64,000 bases of DNA from Podospora pseudocomata (taxonomy: Eukaryota > Ascomycota > Sordariomycetes > Sordariales > Podosporaceae). Shown one piece after another: positions 55,448 to 64,000 of this stretch. The stretch covers positions 558,001 through 622,000 of the forward strand of contig NC_085890.1 in NCBI RefSeq assembly GCF_035222375.1, in the 5' to 3' direction. The first letter of the stretch is position 1. Every line of letters starts with the position of its first letter. Made by a program: the position numbers and the translations under genes. A model generated the notes under the pieces. That model had not been told where the DNA came from. It did no database searches and saw only the letters and a program-made list of their open reading frames with translations.

Positions 55448-56550
55448 ATGTCCGCCCAATCCAAGCCCGTCCTCCCCCAAAACGACAATGTCGCCCATGC
55501 CCTCGCCGGCGCCGGAGGTGGCATCCTCTCCATGGCCCTGACGTATGTTCTCCGTCCCACCTCTCCCCATCCCATCACTAACCTCTTCCCCCCCTCCCCC
55601 CCCCAAAAAAAATAGTTACCCCCTAATAACTCTCTCCACCCGCGCCCAAGTCGAATCCAAGCGCCCCGGCTCCGAAACCGCCTTCCTCGCCGCCGTCCAA
55701 AAAATCGTCGCCCGCGAAGGCGTCTCGGGCCTCTACTCGGGCCTCTCCTCCGCCCTCTTCGGCATCTCCGTCACAAACTTTGTCTACTACTACTGGTACG
55801 AATGGACCCGCGCCTTCTTCGAAGCCGCCGCCGAAAAGTCGGGTCGCGCCTCCAAGAAGCTCACCACCGTCGAGTCCATGATCGCCGGCGCCATCGCCGG
55901 CTCCGCCACCGTTATTCTGACGAACCCCATCTGGGTCGTTAACACGCGCATGACCACCCGCAAGGCTGCCACCACCGAAGATGGGGAAAAGAAAGATGAC
56001 CTCGAGGCGCAAAAGGCGCGGAACAAGAAGCCGAGCACCATCGGGACGTTGTTGGCGTTGTTGAAGAAGGAGGGGCCGCAGGCGTTGTTTAGCGGGGTGG
56101 TGCCTGCTTTGGTGTTGGTTATCAACCCCATTTTGCAGTACACGCTGTTTGAGCAGATGAAGAATGCGGTGGAGAAGAAGAGGAGGATTACTCCCGGGGT
56201 TGCGTTTGTGCTGGGCGCGTTGGGCAAGTTGTTTGCTACTACGGTTACGTACCCTTACATCACCGTCAAGAGCCAGATGCACGTCGAGGGGGGCAAGAAG
56301 GAGGGTGTTACTGAGGCGTTGAAGAGGGTGGTGAGGGAGGAGGGGTATGCTGGGCTTTACAAGGGTGAGTTATATGCCATGAGGATCATATGGAACACGT
56401 TATAACGGCAGCTAACCGTGAAAATTAGGCATCGGTCCCAAGGTGAGCCAGAGCGTCATCACTGCTGCCTGCTTGTTCGCGCTCAAGGATGTGCTCTACG
56501 AGTACTCCGTTCGCCTCAGAGGCTCCATGGCGAGAAAGGCTCTTGCCTAA
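55448..56550 (+). CDS. Peroxisomal adenine nucleotide carrier, PMP47/Ant1 type
   Basis: A mitochondrial-carrier-family protein that exchanges ATP/AMP (and related substrates) across the peroxisomal membrane for fatty-acid activation. Three exons: 55448-55542, 55616-56364 and 56429-56550, introns of 73 and 64 nt (both with CTAAC); 321 residues. Three carrier repeats are visible: AHALAGAGGGILSMALTYPLITLSTRAQ (in two parts around the first intron), ESMIAGAIAGSATVILTNPIWVVNTRM near 125-150, and GALGKLFATTVTYPYITVKSQM near 245-265. The first repeat lacks the acidic residue of the usual PxDxxK signature, as is typical of PMP47. GLYSGLSSALFGIS and GLYKGIGPKVSQSV are the matching short-helix motifs. 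Confidence 0.9.
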
Positions 56551-56823
56551 ATTCGAGACTGGACAGAGAGTCTTTGGCATATGAAATCGATAACAGATTG
56601 ACAAACATGGACAGAATACTTGGTTGCAAAACCGTTTTGGAACAGACATCACCATCTGCGGATGACACCTGCAAGAGGGGCTGTTGACAGCACCTTGTTG
56701 AGATGCGAGGGATTTGTACATATATTTGAAGACTACGTGTAGCGCTACCATTAGTGCAAGAAAAGAGACGCCGTTCGAAACCTTTTGATCATTTCGTTCC
56801 CGCCCAAGTCTGTCTTGATTGCA

Positions 56824-58648
56824 TCAAGCCTCATCAATCTCCTCTATCGTAGGAACAACCCACCACTCATGCCCCCCCTCCACTGCCTTGCCAATCTCAA
56901 CCTTGAGTCCCAACTCCTTGCCCCCCTTTTTATCCTCCCCCCTCTCCTCCAGTCTCCTCTTCAAAACCTCCACCACCACCGCAGCCCTATCAACCGCCAC
57001 GGTCTGCCCCTTCACCCCCCCAACCCACCTCTCAAAACACCCCACGCTAAAACTATCCTTCTCGCTCAGCCTCTCCATAACCTCCAACCCCCTACTCGCC
57101 TGCTCCAAGCTCAGACTCGCATCATCCAGCAACCTCCCCGTCTCCACCTGCCGCCTATCCGTCGCAGCCTTGTACACCTCCCAACTGGGCAGCTCCGGCA
57201 TCCCAATCGCCGCAAAAGGCTTCATCCGCACATCATACCTCATCTCATCTGTACTGTACGGCCTCGGCGGCGCCACCACCAACCCCAACCTCCCCAACGC
57301 AGCATACAAGTTCGACAACGCATCCGCCATCTCCCAGGTGATAGCCGCATCCAAACTAGTCTGATACAAATACTGCCTCGACTGGTTAAACGCCGCCTCC
57401 TGCCCCGCCGACGGGCTAGCAGCCTGCTGCCCAGCCTCCCTGTGCTTGGTAAAAAAGCTGATCCGATCCACCAACCTCGCTCGGGATCTAGCCAGCTCGG
57501 ATAGGTACCAGTACATCCCCCCCAGCTCGTCGGGCGCATAAATCTCCAGCTCGAACCCCAGCTGCACAATCCACTCCATCAGTCGCAACTTGTACAGATA
57601 CGCCCAGCTCGACAAGGGGAGGGAATACGTCGGTCCTACTCCCCCGCCCCCATCTCCCGTAGGCGGATACACCAGCGGCGTCTCCTCGATTTGGTGCTGC
57701 AGCAGCTGATCAATCTGCTCAGCGTCCAGCTGGACCGTTTCCCAGTCTTGGATCGAGTGGCAGAGCGTTCGTCTGATTCGGCAGCGGTTCTGGCAAAAGG
57801 CGCGGAAGATGTCGAGGTAGGATTGGGCGGCGCGCTGGCGGAAGGTTTCCATTTGGTGGGCGAGGGCGAATCGCCAGTGGTGGGGGGCTTCGACGAGGTC
57901 GTTGGCTGGGTCGAGGAGTTTGCTTGCCGGGAGGACGACCAGACTCAAGTCATCGTCGATGACGTGGCGGATGGAGAGCTTGCCGAGGATGATCATGTCT
58001 TTGAACAAAAAGGACTGGAGCAAAGTGCGGATGTAGACGAGGGGTTGGGGTTTTTGGGATTGGAACGTCATGACAAAGTTCTGCTGGCGTCAATATCCAA
58101 GTAGGTTGAAGGGGTCAAAAGGGGTAAACTCACCAATAAACTCTGCGAATCGTGATAATTCAGCACATTCAACACATCAATCCCGTCCGCAAACAACTTC
58201 TTGAAGTGCTTGTACGTCTCCTCCGTGCTCAGCTTTACTATCGGCCTCGGCGGCATCGTACTCGCCAATCTCCTCTGAATCTTTGTGCTGAACGCCTCCG
58301 GTACCGGTGTCCCCAGATGCCGGGACTTGTAAATCATTTCCCACACAGCCTCCATCTGCGTCCATGGCAGGCTCAACGAATCAGGGTTACTCCTCAGCAC
58401 AGACAGCTCTATCGCCCTCAAGAAGGCCGTCCGTAGTTCCAGCCTGAACCCCAACGCTTGCGCAAGCTGATCGCCAATCGTATGCCGAACGCTATGCACC
58501 AACCTCCGAGCAGCCATGAGTTCCTCGTTGATCTCGTTCAATTCAAACGAATCCAAGAGTGAGCGATGGTAAGTATTGGTGACGAAATCCTCTTCCTGTC
58601 CACAATTGTCAGCCACCCGCCCACCCCCTATCTCCCACCTCCTCAACC

Positions 58649-58693
<45 letters not shown>

Positions 58694-59634
58694 ACCTCAT
58701 AATAATGCTCAAACTTGATCCGATCATTAATATACCAACAACACTTCACCACCCCCAAACAATAAGCCCTCAGCACAACATGCATCGTCTCCCCCTCCCC
58801 CACTGCTTTCCGCCTAATAAAATCCGCATCCCCCAAAACCATCGGCTCCGGCTCCAGCATCCGATCAATATACACATTCGTCAACAACGTCTGCGAAAGA
58901 GGATACCCCTGATACCAAGCCATCTCAAGACAAAACATCTGGTCAATAATCCCAATCACCTCCCCCGGACTCAACACCCTCGTCACATCATAATCCTCAT
59001 CCAGGCTCTCCCCGGGAGCAAGACAGCCGCTGTCCATCTTTGGGTCCATGATCTATTTATTTCCTGTTAGCCCTCCCCCCCCCCTCACTTGTCTCCCCTG
59101 CTCAAGAACGCACCTCTAAAGCGCCCACACTCTCAAACAAACTGAAAAACCCATCCTTGACTAATTCGCCCAGTTCCAACGCTGTCACTGTCAGCACTCC
59201 TTCTCGTGATATTTCATTTCATAAAAGGAAAACTCACCCCCAGCAGCAGCTCTAAACTTCGACGTCACGTCAAAAGCCACGATCCCTTGCTGATCACCAC
59301 CCCCCATGATAAAGTCCGGTGGTGGTGGTGGTGGCGGTGGTAGTAGCTCCTCCTCGTAAGGCTGATACCCCTGACCCTGCTGCGCTCCAAAATCCCCAAA
59401 CCCAAACAACCCTCCTCCTGCTGCTGCGTGGTGATGGTGATAAGGTTGTTGCTGGGGGGTGTTGTTTGGTGGGGTTGTTGTCGTGCTGGTGGTGGTGGGG
59501 TTGAGGGATAAGTCGTTTAGTTCTACCCATTGTCCATCAGTAAATCCGCTTTACCAGATTAAAAGAAAAAAACGGACGGAAATATACCTACTTCTGGTAA
59601 GATTCTCCGGTTCAGAGTCCGATGTGTTGCTCAT
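56824..59634 (-). CDS. MAK10: NatC N-acetyltransferase auxiliary subunit Mak10/Naa35
   Basis: Anchors the NatC complex (Naa30, Naa35, Naa38), which acetylates N-termini beginning Met-hydrophobic at the ribosome. Six exons: exon 1 from ATG 59634 (MSNTSDSEPENLTR), exon 2 ending 59238, then 59181-59114, 59052-58696, 58595-58134 and 58080-56824, with introns of 56, 61, 100 and 53 nt. The first intron is ambiguous: donor GTAGGT with acceptor GGGTAG (about 73 nt), or donor GTATAT with an upstream AG (39 nt). Exon 2 codes His/Pro-rich sequence. Family hallmarks are LELGELVKDGFFSLFESVGALE and MDPKMDSG, then VLSPGEVIGIIDQMF, LLTNVYIDRML, KFEHYYE|EEDFVTNTY and VLNYHDSQSLL|NFVMTFQSQKP. Intron 4 contains an approximately 41-base homopolymer. 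The gene is convergent with the PMP47-type carrier, only 273 bp away. Confidence 0.88.
58650..58690. repeat. 41-base poly(A) (poly(T) on the gene's sense strand) inside an intron
   Basis: A pure run that starts five bases after the GTGAG donor of the fourth Mak10 intron on the sense strand. Length is likely to be unstable and may be misassembled. Confidence 0.9.
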
Positions 59635-60474
59635 TGCGTGGGTTGTTGTCAAGCGTTAAAGTGAAGGTGGGAAAATAAAATCTTCTGGATGGGATGGATG
59701 GAATGCAAAGAAGGCAGAGAGAAGAAGTATGACTGGAGCCTCTCTGGCTGACTGCTTGCTGTAAGTTGATCCAATGAAAATTGTAGCCTTCTTTTACATG
59801 GAGAAAAAAAAAAAGACAAGGCCCTGAGAAATGATAAAAAGGCAACGGATTTTTAGTTAGTTAGGTCTTGCGTCGTTAGTGGCGTATGACTTGCAGTTTG
59901 CGTCTACCCTGACTGTTGGGGGTAATGGTGCAGTATGAGAGTGAGTGAGCTGTGGTGGTGGTGGTGGTGTGCTAAAAGGCGGGTGAGTGGGTGGATATGC
60001 TTGGGGCGCTTGACCACCCCTCTCTCCCATGGAACTGGGTTTGCTATCTGCTGCGGATGCCCGGACTTCCATATAAGTTTCACATAGGTAATGGAACGAT
60101 ACCCTCTGAATTGCAGAGTACATACAATCTAAGAAATTCTCTTGTAGTCTGCTGAAGAATGAGCTTCTTGGGATTGGTGCTTGTAACATCACACCAAACA
60201 ACAACAGTAACATCAACCTTCCATCCACCACCTTGATAGCTTCATAGGTCCAGGTATTTTTGCATTCCCCCCTTCACCCAACTATGATACAAGGCTCCAA
60301 CCGGTCAGGCAGCGCAGTGCTTCCCATCTCTCGCTCCTAAAAGAACCGCACACAGCACCTCCCCAAACCCCGTCTATACCATTGCCGTAGTGTGTCGAGT
60401 GTTGCGCTCCATCCCATTCGGCGATTCCAACCCCCCTACACCGACTCCTTTCAAGCCATTTCAATGTCGGGAAT
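59635..60474. promoter_or_regulatory. Mak10 upstream region / ATP epsilon 3' flank
   Basis: No gene recognised. Holds the Mak10 promoter (next to 59634) and the 3' end of the ATP synthase epsilon transcript (next to 60474). A short GGT run lies near 59953-59968. Confidence 0.5.
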
Positions 60475-60939
60475 TTACTGGCCACCCTGAGCAGCACTCT
60501 CAACAGCAGCCGCAGCGTTAGCCTGCTCAAGGTTTTTAAGCTCGCCCTGCTTTCCGTTCTGTCCTCCCCCAGTACCAATCAGCTATCCAATCCCTCTCGT
60601 TTCAACTCCTCAAGATGTGTGTGTGTACTCACCGACCACTTCGCAAACCTAATCTCAGAAACACCTCTGCGCTCAGCAGCAAGTCTCTTCTCCTCCTTCA
60701 AGCTGCGACGCACAACCCGGGAGGCAACGGTCAGGTAGCGGTTGTAGCTGTTTGTTGCCCCAGTCAGCACAAATCTGTTCCCTTTCTCCCTTCCCAATCC
60801 AATTCCATCTCCAATCCCCCAATCTCGGTCGTTGTCGTCCACATCCCCCCTCCAGCTCCCTCCCCCACCGTCCCTCCCCAGTTGATCACAAAAAAAAAAC
60901 GACTCACGTAAGGCCAGCGGCTTTCCACGCAAAGGTCAT
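60475..60939 (-). CDS. ATP15: Mitochondrial F1 ATP synthase epsilon subunit (Atp15)
   Basis: A small subunit of the central stalk of ATP synthase on the matrix side of the inner membrane. Three exons, 60939-60908, 60747-60633 and 60558-60475, with introns of 160 and 74 nt, encode only 76 residues, so the gene is easily missed. Splicing gives MTFAWKAAGLTYNRYLTVASR, VVRRSLKEEKRLAAERRG and SEIRFAKWSNGKQGE, which match the family's Trp-x-x-Ala-Gly-Leu-x-Tyr-x-x-Tyr start and the basic helix. The C-terminus is Ala/Gln-rich. No cleavable presequence, as usual. Both junctions fall in frame (phase 2 and phase 0). It lies 0.7 kb downstream of QCR2, another respiratory gene on the same strand. Confidence 0.9.
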
Positions 60940-61641
60940 CTTGGCGATTTGTTACGTTGCGACGTCGAGAAAGTAAAGTAATCAGTCGGTCGGCGTGGAT
61001 GCGGAATGGGTTGTCGAGAAGGTACAGGCGAGCGGATTAATGGACCTGAAAAGCTCCAACAAGCAATCAACCAAGCTGGTTCGTCGGGTGCAAACCGAGA
61101 AGCTCCGCCACCCGCCCCTCCCCCTACCCGAGCTCCGGGTCACGTGATGGCCTTTTACATCATCTCATCACTACAACCACACAGCACAATGAATGAGTTG
61201 TCTGTCGTAAAAGGGAGGCATCGTATATACCATGTTCACAAGTCATATACACAAGAAACATATTCACGGAAGCTTCAGTTTTAAACCAAAAATTTCAACC
61301 ACCCCTCTCAAGTGCCCCTCCTTTCTTTTCTTTCTCTCCCATCTCTCAGACGGGTATGTTAACAGTACAGGGCTTCTCTCTTTCTCATCACACATCTCTC
61401 TAACCTCACCCCCCTCACTCCAATGTATACTCTTCCCCAGCCTCCCCAGCTTGATTCGTAGGTCAGAGAACAAGGTAGGAAAGTGGGTTTTAAGTCTAGT
61501 GGTCACTATATGCACAAAAGGGTACCAATGCCGCAAGTCTACCAAACGGCAAACACCGAAGGACTGTTATACAGATTCTCTTTTCCAGTTCCGTTTTTGT
61601 GATCCCCGGATGTCAAATTTCTGCAACACCGCCGTTCCCGT
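60940..61641. promoter_or_regulatory. ATP epsilon promoter / QCR2 3' flank
   Basis: No gene recognised. The portion next to 60940 should hold the ATP15 promoter. CT-rich sequence between 61.3 and 61.45 kb is probably QCR2 3' UTR. Confidence 0.5.
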
Positions 61642-63222
61642 TTATACCTGAAGGCCGAGGTCCTCAGCGAAGGGGAGCACGTGGAGGTCACCAACCGACG
61701 CCACCGAAGCCTTGCCCTCGAGGAGAGCCTTGGCAGCCTGTGAAAAGAGTTAGCAATACATCCAAAACCAGATTTATGAGAGGAAAACCTACAGCCTTGA
61801 GCTTGTCACCGGTAACAGACTCGAAAGCCTTGAGAGTCTCGGCAACCTTGAGGGGAGAGCCGCCGTGGATCAGGTTGGCACCGGCGTGGACGATGCCAAC
61901 ACCGCCAACCTCGCTGCCGGAAAGGAGAGTGAACTTGGCCTTGGCAATAGCCTTGACCAAAACCTCCTGGGAGACACCGCTCTCAGCAACGCCCTTGAGC
62001 GCCTTGACGGCAGCCTCGGCAGTCTTCTTGACGGCCGCGGACTGGCCGTTGATTTGGATGGCGAGGAGACCAGCATCAGAGTAGGCGTAGTTGGTGGCCT
62101 TGGCCTGGGCACCGGGGGCGGCAGCCTGGGACAGGAGGGAGAAGCCGGGAGACCACTTGATGGTGGACTCGCCGCCGAGGAGACCGGCAAGGACGGCAGT
62201 CTCGGGGCTGCTGGCACCGAGGGAGGCGCCGGGGAAAGCGATAACAACCGAGTTCTGGCCGACGGCGGAGATGCGCTGCTCACCACCGTGGTACTTGGAG
62301 GCGACGTTGTTGAGGGAGCCGGAGCCCTGGGCCGGGACGGTCTTGAAGAAGGGCTCGATCCACTTCTGGAGGCCGTGCTCGCTGGCACCGTCGGAGACAA
62401 CGGCGATGTTGGACTTGGAGTAGGCAGCGGCGGCGAAGTCGGCAACGGCCTGCTCGTTCAGGTACGAGTCGATGGGTGTGCTTGGGGTGGGATAGAGAGG
62501 GGCACCGAGGCCAGAGTGGAAAGCGACGGCGTGGGCGGCATCGAGGGCAACGGCGGAGGCGTCCACCTTGGCCTGCTTCTGGTGAATGATATCCTTGACC
62601 TCCTCGTGGAACTCGTGAGCTGTTCAACCGTGTCAACAAAGCTGTTCCCTAGTCCAACCAAAAAAGTCTATATTATAACGCACTGGTGTACCGCGTCTGC
62701 GAGACGACCTCGGCAAGGAGCTCGGTGAAGTAGGGGAGGTCCTCGCGGAGGAAGCTGGCTTGCAGCACAAGGGCTTCGCGGGTGTGGTAAGCAGTCAATT
62801 GACCGCCGAGGAGCTCGGCCTCACGGGTGATGCGGAGAGCAGAGCGCTTGTTGGTGTTCTGGGGGCCCAATACAAATTAGCTCATCGATGTCCCTGCCTT
62901 GCTGAATCGCGCCCCATGGCCACCACCACACCACTTGTCTCGTCCAAAATAACAAAAAAAATAGAAGGGGCCAACCTGCCTTGTAGGCAAACTCCTCCAG
63001 TCCAACCGTCAGTCCGGGGAGGGGCTCGTATCGGGTGCCGGCCTTTGCGACGACGGCGAGGCGGGTGGTCGGGCCATTGTCGTCTCGGGAAGCAACCTTG
63101 ACGCCGGCGATGGTAGTGGGCTCGTACGAGGCCTTGGGTGAGGCAGCAGCAGCGAAACCGCGGGCTCCCTGGCGCCCGAGGGCCAGCTTGCTGCCTCTCG
63201 ACAGAGCCGATCTGCAGATCAT
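61642..63222 (-). CDS. QCR2: Cytochrome bc1 complex core protein 2 (QCR2)
   Basis: A matrix-side core subunit of ubiquinol-cytochrome c reductase (complex III). Four exons: 63222-62980, 62858-62684, 62619-61793 and 61737-61642; 446 residues. The start MICRSALSRGSKLALGRQGARG is a basic, Ser/Ala-rich mitochondrial presequence. The M16 peptidase-like fold follows: TRLAVVAKAGTRYE, GLEEFAYK|NTNKRSALRITRE, VSQTRYT|THEFHEEVKDIIHQKQAK, with no HxxEH zinc motif, as expected of core 2. The end ALLEGKASVASVGDLHVLPFAEDLG is typical. Intron 1 (62859-62979, 121 nt) has a GC donor (AAG|GCAGGT) with a standard branch (CTAAT) and CAG acceptor; the only frame-consistent GT is absent. Introns 2 and 3 are GT-AG (64 and 55 nt). 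Confidence 0.92.
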
Positions 63223-64000
63223 GGTTGGGAGGGAGGGGTTGTCGTCAATTGACACTGATAGAGGTTCGCCGCAGCTTCGTGAAGGGAGCTGTGATACCAA
63301 CAGCTAGTTCCGAAAATTCCCTGGGCGTCTCCCGGTATGACGGAAAAATTGGCTGTGCCGAGACCGTGGCACCCGGTCGCTGTGTACTTTTGGGGCGTAA
63401 ACCCACAGTGCAGCCTTCCCTGAGGGGTCTGTTTGGGCTTGCGATGTTGACGTCGTGGGGTTTGGATGATATGAAATTAAACGTTGCCCTGAGGGTGGAA
63501 AACGCTTAAAAAGGTATTACTGGGAATTTTCGATATTCGGATCTCTATTCTACTGCTCTGTTCATCTGTCCACCCGATCTGGCCGTCACAAGCCAACATT
63601 TGCATGCATTGCACCATTTCTCGAATCCAGTCTCTTTAGCAGCCTCTGCACCTGAGCTCAGCGTTGTAAGCAAGGAAGCGCAGGCTGTGATTGGCCCGTT
63701 TTAGAATCTGGAGCTGCCCCGCGAAGGCCGCGCCAAATTTGCCGTTCGGTCGTGACTCTGCGACTGCGGCTGGCAGCTGCTCAAAAATTGTCATTGAACT
63801 TTCTCCATCAAGCCCGAGTCCCCCACCACCCAAGCCATTTTCCCTTCCACGCTGCACCTTGTTCGAGGTCGAGGGCCTTCAATGACTTTCCGGTAGTATA
63901 TGTGGCCAGCTCTAGAGATAGTGAGAGGATCTCTAGAAGCCATTACAAACTAATCACCAACATTTCATCCTGATATATACGATACATCGCGCGCACCATC
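63223..64000. promoter_or_regulatory. QCR2 upstream region to window end
   Basis: No gene recognised. The first few hundred bases should hold the QCR2 promoter. Any gene beyond 64 kb is out of view. Confidence 0.5.

Noticed and set aside
56785-57504. 239-codon plus-strand open frame over the Mak10 3' exon
   Set aside because: Pro/His/Arg-rich shadow of the real exon on the other strand.
61865-62728. 287-codon open frame antisense to QCR2
   Set aside because: Gly/Leu/Asp-rich mirror of the QCR2 coding strand; it also runs across a QCR2 intron.

Overview
This 64 kb window is nuclear DNA of a filamentous ascomycete (Pezizomycotina), most likely a Sordariomycete of the Sordariales group. The reasons are short introns (53-160 nt) with GT...CTAAC...AG signals, compact single-copy housekeeping genes, C-rich codon ends, long Q/P/S-rich low-complexity stretches, many microsatellites, and protein families typical of this group (Atg27, Pex22-like, Spt20, Abp2, PMP47-type carrier). 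There is no bacterial-style operon, CRISPR array, recognisable transposon or tRNA gene.

Layout. 1-6.5 kb: gene-poor. 6.5-9.2 kb (-): GEN1/Yen1 Holliday-junction resolvase, divergent from an actin-related protein of the Arp10/Arp11 dynactin type (9.8-11.6 kb, +). 13.3-16.3 kb (+): a large disordered protein whose first residues carry a canonical eIF4E-binding motif, a candidate fungal 4E-T-like protein. 18.1-20.9 kb (-): F-box/LRR protein. 23.7-24.9 kb (-): two-finger C2H2 transcription factor with about 5 kb of gene-free DNA upstream. 29.9-31.7 kb (-): eIF2B gamma, divergent from Pex22-like peroxin (32.6-33.9 kb, +). 34.8-38.0 kb (+): Spt20 of SAGA. 39.1-40.2 kb (+): Atg27. 41.0-41.8 kb (+): crotonase-family protein ending in the peroxisomal signal AKL, followed at once by a ~149 bp pure (GA)n tract. 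42.6-46.6 kb (-): Kcs1 inositol hexakisphosphate kinase. 49.6-51.5 kb (-): type II membrane protein resembling a DxD-less glycosyltransferase. 52.0-54.1 kb (-): Abp2 (ARS-binding protein 2 family), divergent from a PMP47-type peroxisomal carrier (55.4-56.6 kb, +). 56.8-59.6 kb (-): Mak10/Naa35 NatC subunit. 60.5-60.9 kb (-): ATP synthase epsilon. 61.6-63.2 kb (-): QCR2, complex III core 2.

The genes do not form one pathway. Themes recur: translation and its control (eIF2B gamma, the 4E-T-like candidate, NatC), peroxisomes (Pex22, an AKL-tailed crotonase, PMP47), mitochondrial respiration (ATP epsilon, QCR2), autophagy (Atg27), inositol pyrophosphate signalling (Kcs1) and genome maintenance or transcription (GEN1, Abp2, Spt20, C2H2 factor). 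The most interesting leads are the eIF4E-binding motif of the 13.3-16.3 kb gene, a GC-AG intron in QCR2, two SUMO-interaction-like motifs in GEN1, the DxD-less glycosyltransferase-like protein, identical telomere-repeat boxes in two intergenic regions, and overlapping perfect palindromes upstream of the C2H2 gene.

Exon borders below were inferred by eye from frame, splice signals and family alignment from memory. No search was run.
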